Assembly (NCBI RefSeq): GCF_000517085.1
Contig: NZ_KI912107.1
Span: forward strand, 5,763,980-5,827,979
From: Saccharicrinis fermentans DSM 9555 = JCM 21142
Lineage (GTDB): Bacteria > Bacteroidota > Bacteroidia > Bacteroidales > Marinilabiliaceae
DNA length: 64,000 nucleotides
Reading direction: 5' to 3'
Shown: piece after piece, positions 36,229-46,912 of the stretch
Layout of the letters: every line of letters begins with the position of its first letter
How positions within the stretch are numbered: the first letter of the stretch is position 1
Program-made: the position numbers and the translations under genes
The notes under the pieces: generated by a model
Database searches by the model: none
Told to the model about the DNA's origin: nothing
Seen by the model: only the letters and a program-made list of their open reading frames with translations

Positions 36229-37750
36229 TTCTACTTTAACAGATTAAAATGATCACTGAAAAAACGATAATTTAGTATTGTTTTTCTTTCGTAATAAACA
36301 GTAAATTAGTATATTGCAATTGAAACAAAGAACAAAACTCAAGTTTGCAATGGGTAACGGGCGAAAAACTTAAAAAAATATACGAATAATGGTAAAACAC
36401 TGCTAGCGGTCAACAACCGACTTGAAGTGTATTTATCTGAATTTCAGCACCATTTTAAAAATAGAACAAAATCCAACTTCGACAAAGCTACTCAATACGT
36501 CGAAGGTCTAGCTTTAAGCGATTTGAAAAACATCGAACGCATCACTGAGACATTAAACGCAGACTACCATAAGATGCAGCATTTTATCACCGAATCCAAT
36601 TGGGATGCAAGAGCTGTCATCGACCAAATAGCAAATCAGGTAGACCAATCACTCCCAAACCAAAAATTAAAAGGATTACTCATAGACGAAAGCGGATGGG
36701 TGAAAAAAGGTGACAAAAGCATTGGTGTTGATCACCAGTATTGCGGGAACGTTGGGAAGACTGCAAACTCGCAGGTTGCAGTTTTTGGTTGCTTGTGCAC
36801 GGACAAATATGCAGCGTTGGTCGACACGAGACTGTACCTTCCAAGGTCATGGTGTACTAACAACGCCAGGTGTGAAACTGCTGGCATCCCCAAAGAGGAC
36901 AGGGTTTTCAAGACAAAACCGGAGCTGGCTACAGATATTGTGAAGCACCAACTGGAAATGGGTATCGAGTTCGATTACGTTGGGGGGGATGGACTTTATG
37001 GCAATGACCTTGCGTTTACCCGTTCGGTTGAGGATATGGGTTTGGTGTACATGCTTGACATTCATAGCGATCAAAAAATCCACCTTGAAAAACCAGAACT
37101 ACATATTCCAGAGCGAAAGAGCAATCGTGGGCGCCCACCCAAAAGGCCGAAGGCAAGCACCCCATCGGTAAACGCTAACGAATATATAGAAACGCTTACA
37201 AACAAGGACTGGAAAAAGCTTGACATTCGTGATTCTGCCAAGGGAAAGCTGAAGGGATTGTTCCATTTTAAGACAGTTTACATTTGGGATAAGGTTCAGA
37301 ACATTGTTGAGAAACGGTTGCTGGTCATTTCGAAAAGAAAGACAAAGCAGGGAGTAGAAATAAAATATTCGTTCACTAACGCAGAACTTGCTCAATACAC
37401 GCATCAGGCGCTGGCATACATGCAGGCACAACGCTTTTTCATTGAGCATAGCTTCAAAGAGCAAAAACAGATAGTAGGCTTGGATCAGTTCCAAACCCGC
37501 AAATGGCTGTCATGGCATCACCAAGTAGCCCTCAACTTAATGGTGGGCAGCTTTATGCTGAAAGAAAAACTATTGAATCAAGACGAAGTCCCATTGTTGT
37601 CGGCAAGAGACATTATGGATTTTATGGTATACAAATTTTATCGTGAAATGACCGATGAACGGATGCTGGAAAAACTGCAGCAGCGACATGAAAAGCGACA
37701 GCGTGACATAGACCTCTGTTATTCAAAGCAATAAATCTGTTAAAGTAGAA
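36229..37750 (+). mobile_element. IS701-family insertion sequence, intact, 1522 bp
   Basis: Perfect 17-bp terminal inverted repeats TTCTACTTTAACAGATT lie at 36229-36245 and, inverted, at 37734-37750. The 4-bp target duplication TTAG flanks them at 36225-36228 and 37751-37754 and fits the YTAR preference I recall for the IS701 family. One full transposase frame lies inside. Clean ends, intact duplication and an undecayed gene indicate a recent insertion into the HTCS gene. Confidence 0.93.
36427..37734 (+). CDS. IS701-type DDE transposase
   Basis: The 435-residue transposase has the usual opening (YLSEFQHHFKNRTKSNFDKATQYVEGL). Its catalytic triad candidates are Asp in LLIDESGW, Asp in VGGDGLYG and Glu in FFIEHSFKEQK. 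IDESGWVKKGDKSIGV and HQYCGNVGKTANSQVAVF are family hallmarks. The start is a GTG at 36427; the frame is open upstream to a stop but has no ATG. The TAA stop touches the right inverted repeat. It is on the strand opposite to the gene it disrupts. Length and motifs suggest an active enzyme. Confidence 0.92.
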   Translation: MYLSEFQHHFKNRTKSNFDKATQYVEGLALSDLKNIERITETLNADYHKMQHFITESNWDARAVIDQIANQVDQSLPNQKLKGLLIDESGWVKKGDKSIGVDHQYCGNVGKTANSQVAVFGCLCTDKYAALVDTRLYLPRSWCTNNARCETAGIPKEDRVFKTKPELATDIVKHQLEMGIEFDYVGGDGLYGNDLAFTRSVEDMGLVYMLDIHSDQKIHLEKPELHIPERKSNRGRPPKRPKASTPSVNANEYIETLTNKDWKKLDIRDSAKGKLKGLFHFKTVYIWDKVQNIVEKRLLVISKRKTKQGVEIKYSFTNAELAQYTHQALAYMQAQRFFIEHSFKEQKQIVGLDQFQTRKWLSWHHQVALNLMVGSFMLKEKLLNQDEVPLLSARDIMDFMVYKFYREMTDERMLEKLQQRHEKRQRDIDLCYSKQ

Positions 37751-40700
37751 TTAGCCGTTAATAAGATAACGGGGATGTGGCTTGTTAACTCGGTTGTTTT
37801 TATGGATTTGCAGAGTTGTATTCCGGTCATATGTGGCATCATAATATCACTGACTATCAGGTTTGGCATTACTTCTTCGCACATATCTAAGGCCTGCCGT
37901 CCGTCTTCTGCCTCATATACTTCATATTCATTGTTAAGTGATTGGGCAATGAATAATCTTAGGTCATGGTTGTCTTCCACTACCAATACTTTTGATTTAG
38001 AAAGGGAGTTCTTGTTAAGAATATGGTTTGTATCGGTAATTTTGTTAGCTCCAGTGCTAAGGCTGGTGAAATGGTATGGGTGTTCAGTTTTATTTATTTC
38101 TTCGGACTTAAAATGAGTGTTGCCATGAGGCAATGAAACAGTAAAGGTACTTCCTTTATTTTCTTCGCTTTCAACGCTAATTGTACCGTGGTGCAGTTCT
38201 ACCATTGCTTTGCTTAGGGCTAAACCTATTCCTGTTCCTCCAATATTGGGTTCTGGTTGCGTATTGTCTCTGAAATATCGTTCGAAGATGTGATCCTGTA
38301 CTTCATGTTTGATTCCGATTCCTGTATCCTTAACGGCGATGGAGACATGTTGTTCATCACTGAGAATGCTTACTAATATTGATTTGCCGTTAGGGGAATA
38401 TTTAAAGGCATTGGCCAATATGTTATACACCACTCGTTCCAGCTTTTCAGGATCAGCCCATACCATGATGGGCGCATACTTGTCATTTAGTTGATAATCA
38501 ATTTGTTTTTGGTGGGCCAACTCTTTGAATGAGTTAAAAATAGTCTCAATAAATTCGGATAGGTTAATATGACTTACTTGCAGACTGAGCTTGTCCTGCT
38601 CTAGCTTTCTGAAATCCATAAGCTGATTAATCAATCGCATCATTATTTTGATGTTTTGGTTCATGAGTTGATATAAGGTAAGCCGCTCCTCATTGGTTGA
38701 ATAACTGTTGTTTTTTATGAGTTTTTCTAATGGAGCCGATATGAGGGTAAGGGGCGTTCTGAATTCATGAGATATATTTGTAAAGAAGCGAAGTTTCATT
38801 TGTGATATTTCTTCGGCCTTTTCTTTTTCCATATTGGCCAATAGTAGCTGATTTTTTTGTTTGTTTTTTTGTGCAGATAAGTACCTTTGCAACCATATAA
38901 AACCAATAATAATTAAAAAATAAAGTGCAAATGCCTGTGGACTTTGAAAAAAAGGAGGGGCGATAATTATTTTAACGGAAGCAGGTGTGTCACTCCAGAT
39001 ATTATCACTATTTGAACCCAGTACTTTAAATATGTATTCGCCAGGGGGTACATTGGTATATTTGGCCGTTCTGTTGTCGGGGCTTGCTTTGTACCATTGC
39101 TCATCAAATCCTTGTAAAATATATTGGTAATTGTTTTTTTGTGGGGCGTTATAGTTTAATCCAACAAATCCTATACTAAAGCTATTGTCTTTGTATTTTA
39201 ATCTAATTTCATCCGTAAACTGCATAGATTGTGTTAGGATTGAATTTTCGCCGGTCTTAACTGACTGGTTTTTTATTTGAAGATCGGTTAAGTATATACG
39301 TGGTTTTATAAGATCTGATTTGATTTGATTGGGATAAAAGACATTAAATCCTTTGATGCCTCCTAGTATGATTTGACCATTTTTTCGGATGAGCGCACAA
39401 ATCTCTGAAAACTCATTGTCTTGTAGGCCATCTGTGATATCGTAATTAATAACTTCTGCTGTGGTGGGGTTAAAGCGGGTTAATCCTTTATTGGAGGTAA
39501 GCCATAGAAAGCCCGATGGATCTTCGGTAATGGATTTTATGGTGTTGTTAGGGAGTAGATTATCGCTTGTGTAGTTTGTAAATGATACCTGGTCGTAGGT
39601 TGGGGGGGCATTGTATTTTAAAAGACCTCCACCCATGGTTCCGATCCATATGGTACCATCTTTGGCTTCAAATATTTGTAGAATATAATCATGGGTTAAA
39701 TTAGCGTGTTTGTTCTCGGTAGTAAAGATTTCAAACTGAGGGTTGGGGGCTATGGCTTCTTCTTTGCTAAGTCTGTTTATTCCTTTGTCGGTACCTACCC
39801 AAATGTTTCCTTGGCTGTCCTTTAGAATGCTTCTGATGATAAAAGATGAAATAGAATGAGGATTTGAATCATCGGGTACCATCTGGATGTAGCGGGTGAT
39901 ATCTCCATCCTTATTAAAGTTTACCCGAAACAGCCCTGAGCTATAGGTGCCAATCCATATGGTGGAGTCATCCGTCGCTTCCAGCGCAAAAACAAAACCA
40001 AAATCGTTAAATAGGTCAGGACGAGGTTTGGCTTGTAATGTTTCCTGGTCATACACAACCAATGAAGTGGGGTAACTGGTACCTACCCAGACTAAACTAT
40101 TGTGTTTGGTAGAATGGGGTAAAATGGTTTCTTCAATGCAGTATGCTCTGTTGGCATTGAGATTGGCATTTACATTTATTTGTTGAAAACCATTGGTGTA
40201 ATGGGCATCTTTAGGTAAATAGCTAATACCTTGTTCCTCTGTACCAATCCATAGATTTTGTTTATGATCTTCAAAAATGCTTCGACATAAATTATTGCTT
40301 AAGCTACCTGGTGTCGGTGTGTGTTTATAATGTTGAAACCTTTTGTTTTGGGTGTATGCAATATTCACACCGCCTCCTCTTGTTCCAATCCATACTTGTC
40401 CGTTGATATCATTGGTAAGCCAGGTAACCAAGTTGCAACTTAAGCTATTGTCGGTAAAGTTTTCATTGAAATGATTCGTAGGAATCCATTGCTTATCCTT
40501 TTGGGAGAGCGTGTATAAGCCTTTGCGGTTTCCTACCCAAATCATGTTTTCATGGTAAAGTATGGAGCTGCCCCTTAGTGGATATATGTCGTTGATGATA
40601 AGCTGATTGTTTTGGTTTGAGATTTCAACAACATTGTAAAAGGTACCTGCTATAATTCCGTGGGGTCCGTCACAAATAGATTCTATATTGAGTTCGTAGG

Positions 40701-41382
40701 AGGCTAATTTCATTTTATCAACAGAAACATATGGATTTATGATCCGATATAAATACTGGTTTGTTCCAATCCATATGTTTTGATTTCTATCTTGATGAAT
40801 GACTTTTGTAATATTTACAAAATTTGTTCTTTTTAGGTTGTGATCGTTAAGGATGTCTACCTTTATGATCTTATTCATCGCGGTATCTAACTCAATCCGA
40901 TTAATACCTAACATATTTCCTGACCAGAGAATATTGTTGTTATCTACAATCAATGAAGTGACATCATTACTATTAAAAATGGTGTTGTGGGGTGTATTAT
41001 AAAAGTTTGTGAATTTTTCTGTTAAAGGATCAAATTTTGAGATGCCCTTGTCGTAGGTTCCTATCCATATATTACCAAAACTATCTTCATCAATGCTTTT
41101 GATCAGGTTGCTGGATATGCTGTGTTCTCCTTCATTGACTCTATAGGTCTTGTAACTGTATCCGTCATATCTATGCAAGCCATCCAAGGTGCCAATCCAC
41201 ATATATCCGCTTTTGTCTTTATATATTTGATTCACATCGTTCTGTGGTTGGTCTGTTAGATTTCTGATCTTGATAAAATCGCTATCTATATGGGGGGGCT
41301 GTGCCACGAGTTTAGCTTGAAGAATAAAAAGGACGGCTGCCAATAGTAAGTTTAATAGCTTGAAACGATTCGAATATATCAT
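37723..41382 (-). pseudogene. HTCS regulator, 5' fragment (sensor, kinase, partial receiver)
   Basis: The native part runs from 41382 to 37751; the last codons (STLTDLLL) are read from the IS. The signal peptide (about 1-28) leads to two-component propeller repeats to about 700 (many W.GT...G motifs), a Y_Y_Y domain, one membrane helix near 805-825, a kinase domain with H872 in ISHEFRTPLTLI, an ATPase domain (NILANAFKYS, GTGIGLAL) and a receiver with D1179 in LIVSDIMMP. The receiver breaks after PVILLTA. Such one-piece regulators bind a periplasmic oligosaccharide and switch on the adjacent SusCD operon. Lacking its HTH, this product can sense and perhaps autophosphorylate but cannot bind DNA. 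Confidence 0.92.
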
Positions 41383-41557
41383 TTTAATATTTTAAGATGC
41401 TAAATAAAGTGGTAATGGATTGTTGGTTGATCATAAAATGAAGTACATCTAATAGCCTGTACCTACTTGATCTGAAAATCAAATTTAGTTCTTTTTATAC
41501 ATTATTAAAACGCTTTTTACAACAAGTGTAAAAAGTTGTTTCTTTATGGGTTCTCAT

Positions 41558-41599
41558 ACGCCCCCAGTATGTTTTCAAATACCCCTTTGGTGTTCAAAT
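41558..41599 (+). promoter_or_regulatory. Direct repeats upstream of susC, possible HTCS site
   Basis: CCCC...GTT..CAAAT occurs at 41562-41580 (CCCCAGTATGTTTTCAAAT) and 41582-41599 (CCCCTTTGGTGTTCAAAT), spaced 20 bases. A further CCCCTATGG lies at 41624. Similar ACCCCT/ACCCTAAG words occur before the anhydrogalactose operon (51581-51612). Direct repeats near two helical turns apart suit an AraC-type regulator. This is inference. Confidence 0.4.
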
Positions 41600-41649
41600 G
41601 GCATCCTTTAAATTACGTTTTACTCCCCTATGGCGATTTATCTTCCATT

Positions 41650-41824
41650 TACATTTGTTAACATGATTCAGCATTTATATACATATCGTGCAATGCGATA
41701 GACAGAATCACTATTAGGAAATCTATTAAAATCAAAGTACATTTGTTAACATGATTCAGCATTTATATACATATCGTGCAATGCGATAGACAGAATCACT
41801 ATTAGGAAATCTATTAAAATCAAA
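41650..41824 (+). repeat. Exact 87-bp tandem duplication in the susC leader
   Basis: Bases 41650-41736 and 41738-41824 are identical over 87 bp (period 88). Each copy opens with TACATTTG, a match to the Bacteroidota -7 box TAnnTTTG, and holds a small TATCG...CGATA inverted repeat. The second copy ends 10 bases before the susC ATG. The identity implies a recent event. Confidence 0.95.
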
Positions 41825-41834
41825 ATTTGAATTT

Positions 41835-44800
41835 ATGAAACAAATGCGAACAAAATCAAGAAAGCTGTTACTTATGGTAGCATTCCTGATTGCCTCTATG
41901 GGTGCATTATTTGCACAGGAAAAAGGAATAACAGGGGTAGTTACAGAAAAAGCAACCGGAGATCCTGTTCCGGGTGTGAGCGTGGTTGTGAAGGGAACAA
42001 CCAATGGAACCATAACAGACATGGATGGAAATTATCATTTAAATGTACAGACCGGAGAAGTGGTCGTGTTTTCTTTTATTGGTTTTACTCCTGTTGAAAT
42101 TACTGTGGGGCAGGAAACCAAGGTGAATGTTGCATTGGAGGCGGATGTGGTTTCTTTAAAAGAGGTGATCGCTGTTGGTTATGGTACTTCTAAAAAAATT
42201 GAGCTGACGGGTGCAGTCTCTTCCATTAAAAACGAATCGATGGAAAGGGTGATTGCCTCTGATTTTACCAAGGCATTACAAGGTCAAATTGCTGGTGTAC
42301 GTGTTACAGAAATGAGTGGGCGACCAGGTGATCAAGCTACTATAAATATTCGTGGTATAGGATCTATTAACGCCAGTACCAACCAAAGCCCTCTATATGT
42401 GGTGGATGGTATCCCTTTCGAAAATAACCCTAATATTCCTTCCGAAGAAATTGAGAGTATTAGTGTGTTAAAGGATGGAGCTTCTGCCGCTATTTATGGA
42501 ACACGTGCTTCTAATGGTGTTATTGTGATAACCACCAAAAAAGGAAAAGCTGGAGCAGTAAGGGTTTCTTATTCTGGATATGGAGGTATTCAGAATATTG
42601 TGTCCTCCACACCATTAAATGATACGGAACAACAAATTTACGTGGAACAACAAAAGTCGTTGCAAGGTGGCGGTAGTTCTTTAACGCCTCAGGCAAATCC
42701 TTATATGTCTGATAAAAATACAGATTTTGTTGATTATATCGAAGAAAATAACTCTGCTATTCAATCGCATAACTTATCATTATCTTCTGGTTCAGAGAAT
42801 TTAAAATTTAGTTTAAATGTGAATTACTATGATCAGGCTGGTGTGGTACAAAAATCAGGCTATAATAGGTTTAGTACAAGAGCCAATACATCTTATAGTA
42901 AAGGTAAATTCGATGCTTTTGTTAGTTTTGGTGTACAAAAACGGGTGCAAGAGGTAGAGCCGTACGCTATTTATGAGTATTCTATTTTTCAATCACCTTG
43001 GAGGTCGCTTCCCAATGAATTACCAACAACAAGTGATGCGATTTATATCGATGGAGAAGCCGCTCTTATTGAGCAATATGGATATTTTGCCAAGCAAATG
43101 AGTCTTGAGCGAGAAATAGCTAATGACTCCTATAATACAAGTGGTAATTTTAAATTCGAGATAATAGATGGTTTAACCATTGCAGAGAATGTTGGCTTTT
43201 ATGTGAATAATCAGGATGACGATCGCTGGACACCCAAATTGTTGCTTTATAGTCAAGGTGCCACCGAGCCAGGAACAACGAGTCAACTATTCTCTCAAAG
43301 AAGAATTGTTTCAACGGATTATGAAAAGTGGACAACCGAGACAGTACTTAATTATGATAAGAAATTTGGGGAGCATAGCATTAAACTAACCGCAGTGTAT
43401 TCAATGGAGAAATCAAACCAAGAATATACTGATATCACAAAACAAGATGGAATAGACAATAGTCTTAGAGATTTTAATGTGATGACGTCAATGGTGGGTA
43501 TTAATGGTTATTCCAGAGAAAATACCTTAACGGGTAAAATGTTTAGAGCGCAATATAATTATAAAAATAAATATCTGTTTTCGGGAAGTGTCAGGTATGA
43601 TGGATCATCTAAGTTTAAAGAGGGTAGCAAATATGGAACATTTCCGGGTGCATCGTTAGGTTGGAATATTAGCGAGGAGCCTTTTATGAGTGGCCTAACG
43701 AATGTTGATAATCTTAAATTAAGAATCAGTTATGCCGAAGTGGGTAATGAGGGAATTCTTCCGTATCAATATTCTCCATATGTGGATGCCAATATCGATT
43801 ATGTATATGGCGCAGAAAGTGATGATCAGCTAGGTTATGGCGCCATACAAAGAATGTACGTGGATGAAAATATTGGTTGGGAGACCAATATATCCCGAAA
43901 CATAGGTGTTGACTTATCTATGTTTAGAAGTAAGTTGACTATGACCCTCGATTTATACAAGAATAGTAAGGAAGATATGCTTTTTAATCAAAGTATTCCA
44001 AGTTCTTCAGGTACTTCACCAACAACCAATGGCTCTACATATACACAGTTTAATTCGGTAGTGAGAAACCTAGGTAATATGGTAAATAAGGGAGTTGAAT
44101 TATCAATGACTTATAAACATAGAACTAAAATGGGTTTAAACCTTACAACAACTGGTACCTTTGCCATGAATGACAATGAAGTAACCAGTCTTGGAGGTGA
44201 AGATAAGGTGATTATAGCAGATGCAATACCAGCCAACTGGCGAAGAGTTCAGCAGTCCGCGGTGAAATATATGGTGGTTGGTAAGCCTGCCGGAGCTTTT
44301 TATTTGATACCCACAGACGGAATCATTAAGACCCAAGAAGAACTAGCCGAAGTGCAGTCTTATATGCCAAGTGCTGCCTTGGGTGATGTGAAATACCTGG
44401 ATACAAACGAGGATGGTACCATTAATGATGATGACCGGGTATATAGTGGTTCGGCCGAACCTAAGTGGGAAGCTGGTTTGATTTTGTCGGCCGACTACAA
44501 AGGATTTGACTTTTCGGCTCAATTATTATATGCGCATGGTGGAAAGGTATATAACGGAACAAAAATGTTTGCCTATGGTACAGGAAGACATAAAGATATG
44601 TACTATGCTTTTTCAGAGTCCAATACAGATAGCAATATCCCTGCCGTCAGAAGTTCCTCTGAGCATAATAACTATAGATCATGGTCCGACTATTATTTGG
44701 AAGATGCTGATTACTTAAGAGTAAGAGGTTTAACCTTGGGATATACCTTTAAGAATCTGTTGAATAGCAATGTGGAGAAAGTGAGAATTTACACCACTGC

Positions 44801-44945
44801 ACAAAATCCATTCACCTTTACTAAGTACGAAGGTTATGACCCAGAGGTGGGAGCTTCTGAAGGTAGACCTTTTGATAGAGGACTTGATATTGGAAAATAT
44901 CCTATCGCTAGAACATTTACTGCTGGTGTGCAAATTGATTTTTAA
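41835..44945 (+). CDS. susC: SusC/RagA-type TonB-dependent outer membrane transporter
   Basis: The 1036-residue protein has a signal peptide (about 1-28, ending LFAQ). A carboxypeptidase-like regulatory domain follows (GVVTEKATGDPVPGVSVVVKGT), then the VGYGTSKKIELTGAVSSI motif, a TonB plug with LYVVDGIPFENNP and ASAAIYGTRASNGVIVITTKKG, and a long beta barrel ending in VQIDF, an outer-membrane terminus. It imports oligosaccharides with its SusD partner, powered by TonB. Context suggests agaro- or porphyran-oligosaccharides. The 87-bp duplication sits just before it, and two leader elements fill the 192-base gap to susD. The length is typical. Confidence 0.96.
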   Translation: MKQMRTKSRKLLLMVAFLIASMGALFAQEKGITGVVTEKATGDPVPGVSVVVKGTTNGTITDMDGNYHLNVQTGEVVVFSFIGFTPVEITVGQETKVNVALEADVVSLKEVIAVGYGTSKKIELTGAVSSIKNESMERVIASDFTKALQGQIAGVRVTEMSGRPGDQATINIRGIGSINASTNQSPLYVVDGIPFENNPNIPSEEIESISVLKDGASAAIYGTRASNGVIVITTKKGKAGAVRVSYSGYGGIQNIVSSTPLNDTEQQIYVEQQKSLQGGGSSLTPQANPYMSDKNTDFVDYIEENNSAIQSHNLSLSSGSENLKFSLNVNYYDQAGVVQKSGYNRFSTRANTSYSKGKFDAFVSFGVQKRVQEVEPYAIYEYSIFQSPWRSLPNELPTTSDAIYIDGEAALIEQYGYFAKQMSLEREIANDSYNTSGNFKFEIIDGLTIAENVGFYVNNQDDDRWTPKLLLYSQGATEPGTTSQLFSQRRIVSTDYEKWTTETVLNYDKKFGEHSIKLTAVYSMEKSNQEYTDITKQDGIDNSLRDFNVMTSMVGINGYSRENTLTGKMFRAQYNYKNKYLFSGSVRYDGSSKFKEGSKYGTFPGASLGWNISEEPFMSGLTNVDNLKLRISYAEVGNEGILPYQYSPYVDANIDYVYGAESDDQLGYGAIQRMYVDENIGWETNISRNIGVDLSMFRSKLTMTLDLYKNSKEDMLFNQSIPSSSGTSPTTNGSTYTQFNSVVRNLGNMVNKGVELSMTYKHRTKMGLNLTTTGTFAMNDNEVTSLGGEDKVIIADAIPANWRRVQQSAVKYMVVGKPAGAFYLIPTDGIIKTQEELAEVQSYMPSAALGDVKYLDTNEDGTINDDDRVYSGSAEPKWEAGLILSADYKGFDFSAQLLYAHGGKVYNGTKMFAYGTGRHKDMYYAFSESNTDSNIPAVRSSSEHNNYRSWSDYYLEDADYLRVRGLTLGYTFKNLLNSNVEKVRIYTTAQNPFTFTKYEGYDPEVGASEGRPFDRGLDIGKYPIARTFTAGVQIDF

Positions 44946-44958
44946 TTTATAGGATGAG

Positions 44959-45140
44959 TGTGAACGAGCTATGATAAAGTATTTCTTATAGGAGAAATGA
45001 TCTTGCAGCGCGTTTGGAGTGTTCATTCAAAGAAAAATTATAGACATATGAAACGAGCCATGATAAAATGTTTCTCACATAGGGGAATGATTAATTCAGG
45101 TAAGTTCCATCTGACAAATAAAAATAAATTTAAACAGATG
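44959..45140 (+). promoter_or_regulatory. Two tandem MKRA leader elements between susC and susD
   Basis: Unit one (from 44959) has lost its ATG (CGAGCTATGATAAAG remains); unit two starts ATGAAACGAGCC at 45048. Unit spacing is 89 bases, and the susD ATG follows 90 bases later at 45138. The units fill almost the whole gap after the susC stop at 44945. A one-base insertion removes the usual stop in unit two, so its frame runs on into susD. A longer 5' reading of susD would only translate these repeats. Confidence 0.6.
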
Positions 45141-46901
45141 AAAAATTATATATTATTATTATTTATTCTTTTACTGGGCCTGAGTGCCTGTGAAGATGAT
45201 TTTCTGGATCAAAGCAACCCGAGTGCTTTAACCGCTGATACGTTCTGGAAAAATGAATCGGATTTTGAGAAAGGATTAAATGCAACTTATGCAGCTTTGC
45301 AGTTTAAATCTATATGGGGAGCAGCGGGTGCCAAATTATTAACCCGGTCAGACATTGTTACCACAACGACTATTTGGGGAGGTGACTATACTCAATTCAA
45401 CGAATTTATTTACAATAACAATACAGGGACGATTCCCTTATTGTGGTCTGATTGTTATGTAGGAATTTACAGAGCTAATCAGGTGTTGTCTAACTTACCT
45501 AATGTTGCTGATGATAATTTTACCCAAGAAGAAAGAGATCAAGTAGAAGCACAGGCTAAATTTTTAAGAGCATTTTTTTATTGGCAGCTTGCTTATAATT
45601 ATGGGAAAGCGATAATACATACAGATATTGTATCGCAAATAGAAGATTTTACAAAGGCTCCTTCGAGTAAGGAAGATGTTCTTTCTCAGGTTGTGATACC
45701 AGATTTAGAGTATGCCATAGAAAATTTACCTGTTGAGTGGTCAGAAAAAGGCCGGATTACTACAGGAGCAGCTAAATCACTGCTTGCAAAAACTTACCTG
45801 TATGAAAAGGAGTGGTCTAAAGCAGCCTCTCTTTTGTTGGAGGTGATTGAGTCAGGAACATATTCGTTGGCGAGCGATCCTGTGGAGAATTTTGTATTGG
45901 CCGGTGAGTATAATAGTGAGTCTATTTTTGAGATAAACTATACCCTTAATTACAAAGAAAACAACCTTGCCAGTATTGTAGATGATTATTCTGACCGGAC
46001 AGGTTCTGAAGCCAGTAATATTGGTGTTTCTTTTGCTGGTTATGAGGCAGGTGGATATAATTCGTGCTTGCCTACTTATTGGCTTGAAGAGATGTTTATT
46101 GATTCCGACGAGAAAGATCCTAATTATGGTAAATGGGGCAGTAATGTGTATTCCAGAAGAACCTATGCTTCTATTGTAACAGAAAAAGGATTAGGGCCCT
46201 ACTTTGGATCTGACGATCCTGGAACGTATGCAGCTTTTCGATATGGATGGGCATCAAAAATTAAAAAATTCATTCCTTGGGATACCAATGACGGTCCTTT
46301 GAACCAAGGCTTGGGATCAGGATGTGGTGTTAACTATAAGGTGATTCGTTTGGCTGATATTTATTTGATGTATGCCGAAGCTGTCTTGAATGATAATGGC
46401 GATGTAGCCACTGCGATTGAGTATATCGATAAAGTGCGGGCAAGGGCTGGTGTAATAACCTTGGCTCAATATCAGGCAGATAATGGGGGTATGATCCCTC
46501 AATTACACCTATCGCGCTTTAATAGTGACGATCCTTCTTCAAGATCATTTACCGAAGTAAATGCTGCGTCTATCATGACACATATTCAAATGGTTGAGAG
46601 ACCGCTTGAGCTTTGTTTTGAAGGACATAGATGGCACGATTTAAGAAGATGGGGTATTACGGAGGATGTGTTTAAAGCACGTCGCGCCGATGAATTGGTG
46701 ATGATTAGTAAGTTATGTACCGAGGATCCTGTAAGTCAAGCTATTGATAGCGACAAAGAAAGTGTAGTGTATCCATGGTATATTGAAGAGTATGTGAGAA
46801 CGCAATATGCAGGACCTGCAGCAAATTATATCCCTGAAGAGCATGATTTTTTAGGTATACCTGATGTAGAGATTCAAACAAACCCATTGGCTAACGAATA
46901 A
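45138..46901 (+). CDS. susD: SusD/RagB-type surface glycan-binding lipoprotein
   Basis: I start at the ATG at 45138 because MKNYILLLFILLLGLSAC is a proper lipoprotein signal (Cys at about 18). The 47 codons before it are repeat DNA. The 587-residue protein has the SusD pattern: DDFLDQSNPSALTADTFWKNESDFEKGLNATYAAL at the N-terminus (in part), TPR-like helices with AQAKFLRAFFYWQLAYNYG, and the C-terminal block RLADIYLMYAEAVLN and FEGHRWHDLRRWG. It caps SusC on the outer face and captures oligosaccharides. It is followed 11 bases later by another surface lipoprotein gene. Confidence 0.95.
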   Translation: MKNYILLLFILLLGLSACEDDFLDQSNPSALTADTFWKNESDFEKGLNATYAALQFKSIWGAAGAKLLTRSDIVTTTTIWGGDYTQFNEFIYNNNTGTIPLLWSDCYVGIYRANQVLSNLPNVADDNFTQEERDQVEAQAKFLRAFFYWQLAYNYGKAIIHTDIVSQIEDFTKAPSSKEDVLSQVVIPDLEYAIENLPVEWSEKGRITTGAAKSLLAKTYLYEKEWSKAASLLLEVIESGTYSLASDPVENFVLAGEYNSESIFEINYTLNYKENNLASIVDDYSDRTGSEASNIGVSFAGYEAGGYNSCLPTYWLEEMFIDSDEKDPNYGKWGSNVYSRRTYASIVTEKGLGPYFGSDDPGTYAAFRYGWASKIKKFIPWDTNDGPLNQGLGSGCGVNYKVIRLADIYLMYAEAVLNDNGDVATAIEYIDKVRARAGVITLAQYQADNGGMIPQLHLSRFNSDDPSSRSFTEVNAASIMTHIQMVERPLELCFEGHRWHDLRRWGITEDVFKARRADELVMISKLCTEDPVSQAIDSDKESVVYPWYIEEYVRTQYAGPAANYIPEEHDFLGIPDVEIQTNPLANE

Positions 46902-46912
46902 AAAATAGAGTA

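Noticed and set aside
44997-45137. A 47-codon N-terminal extension of SusD
   Set aside because: It translates two intergenic leader repeats, and the lipoprotein signal starts cleanly at 45138.
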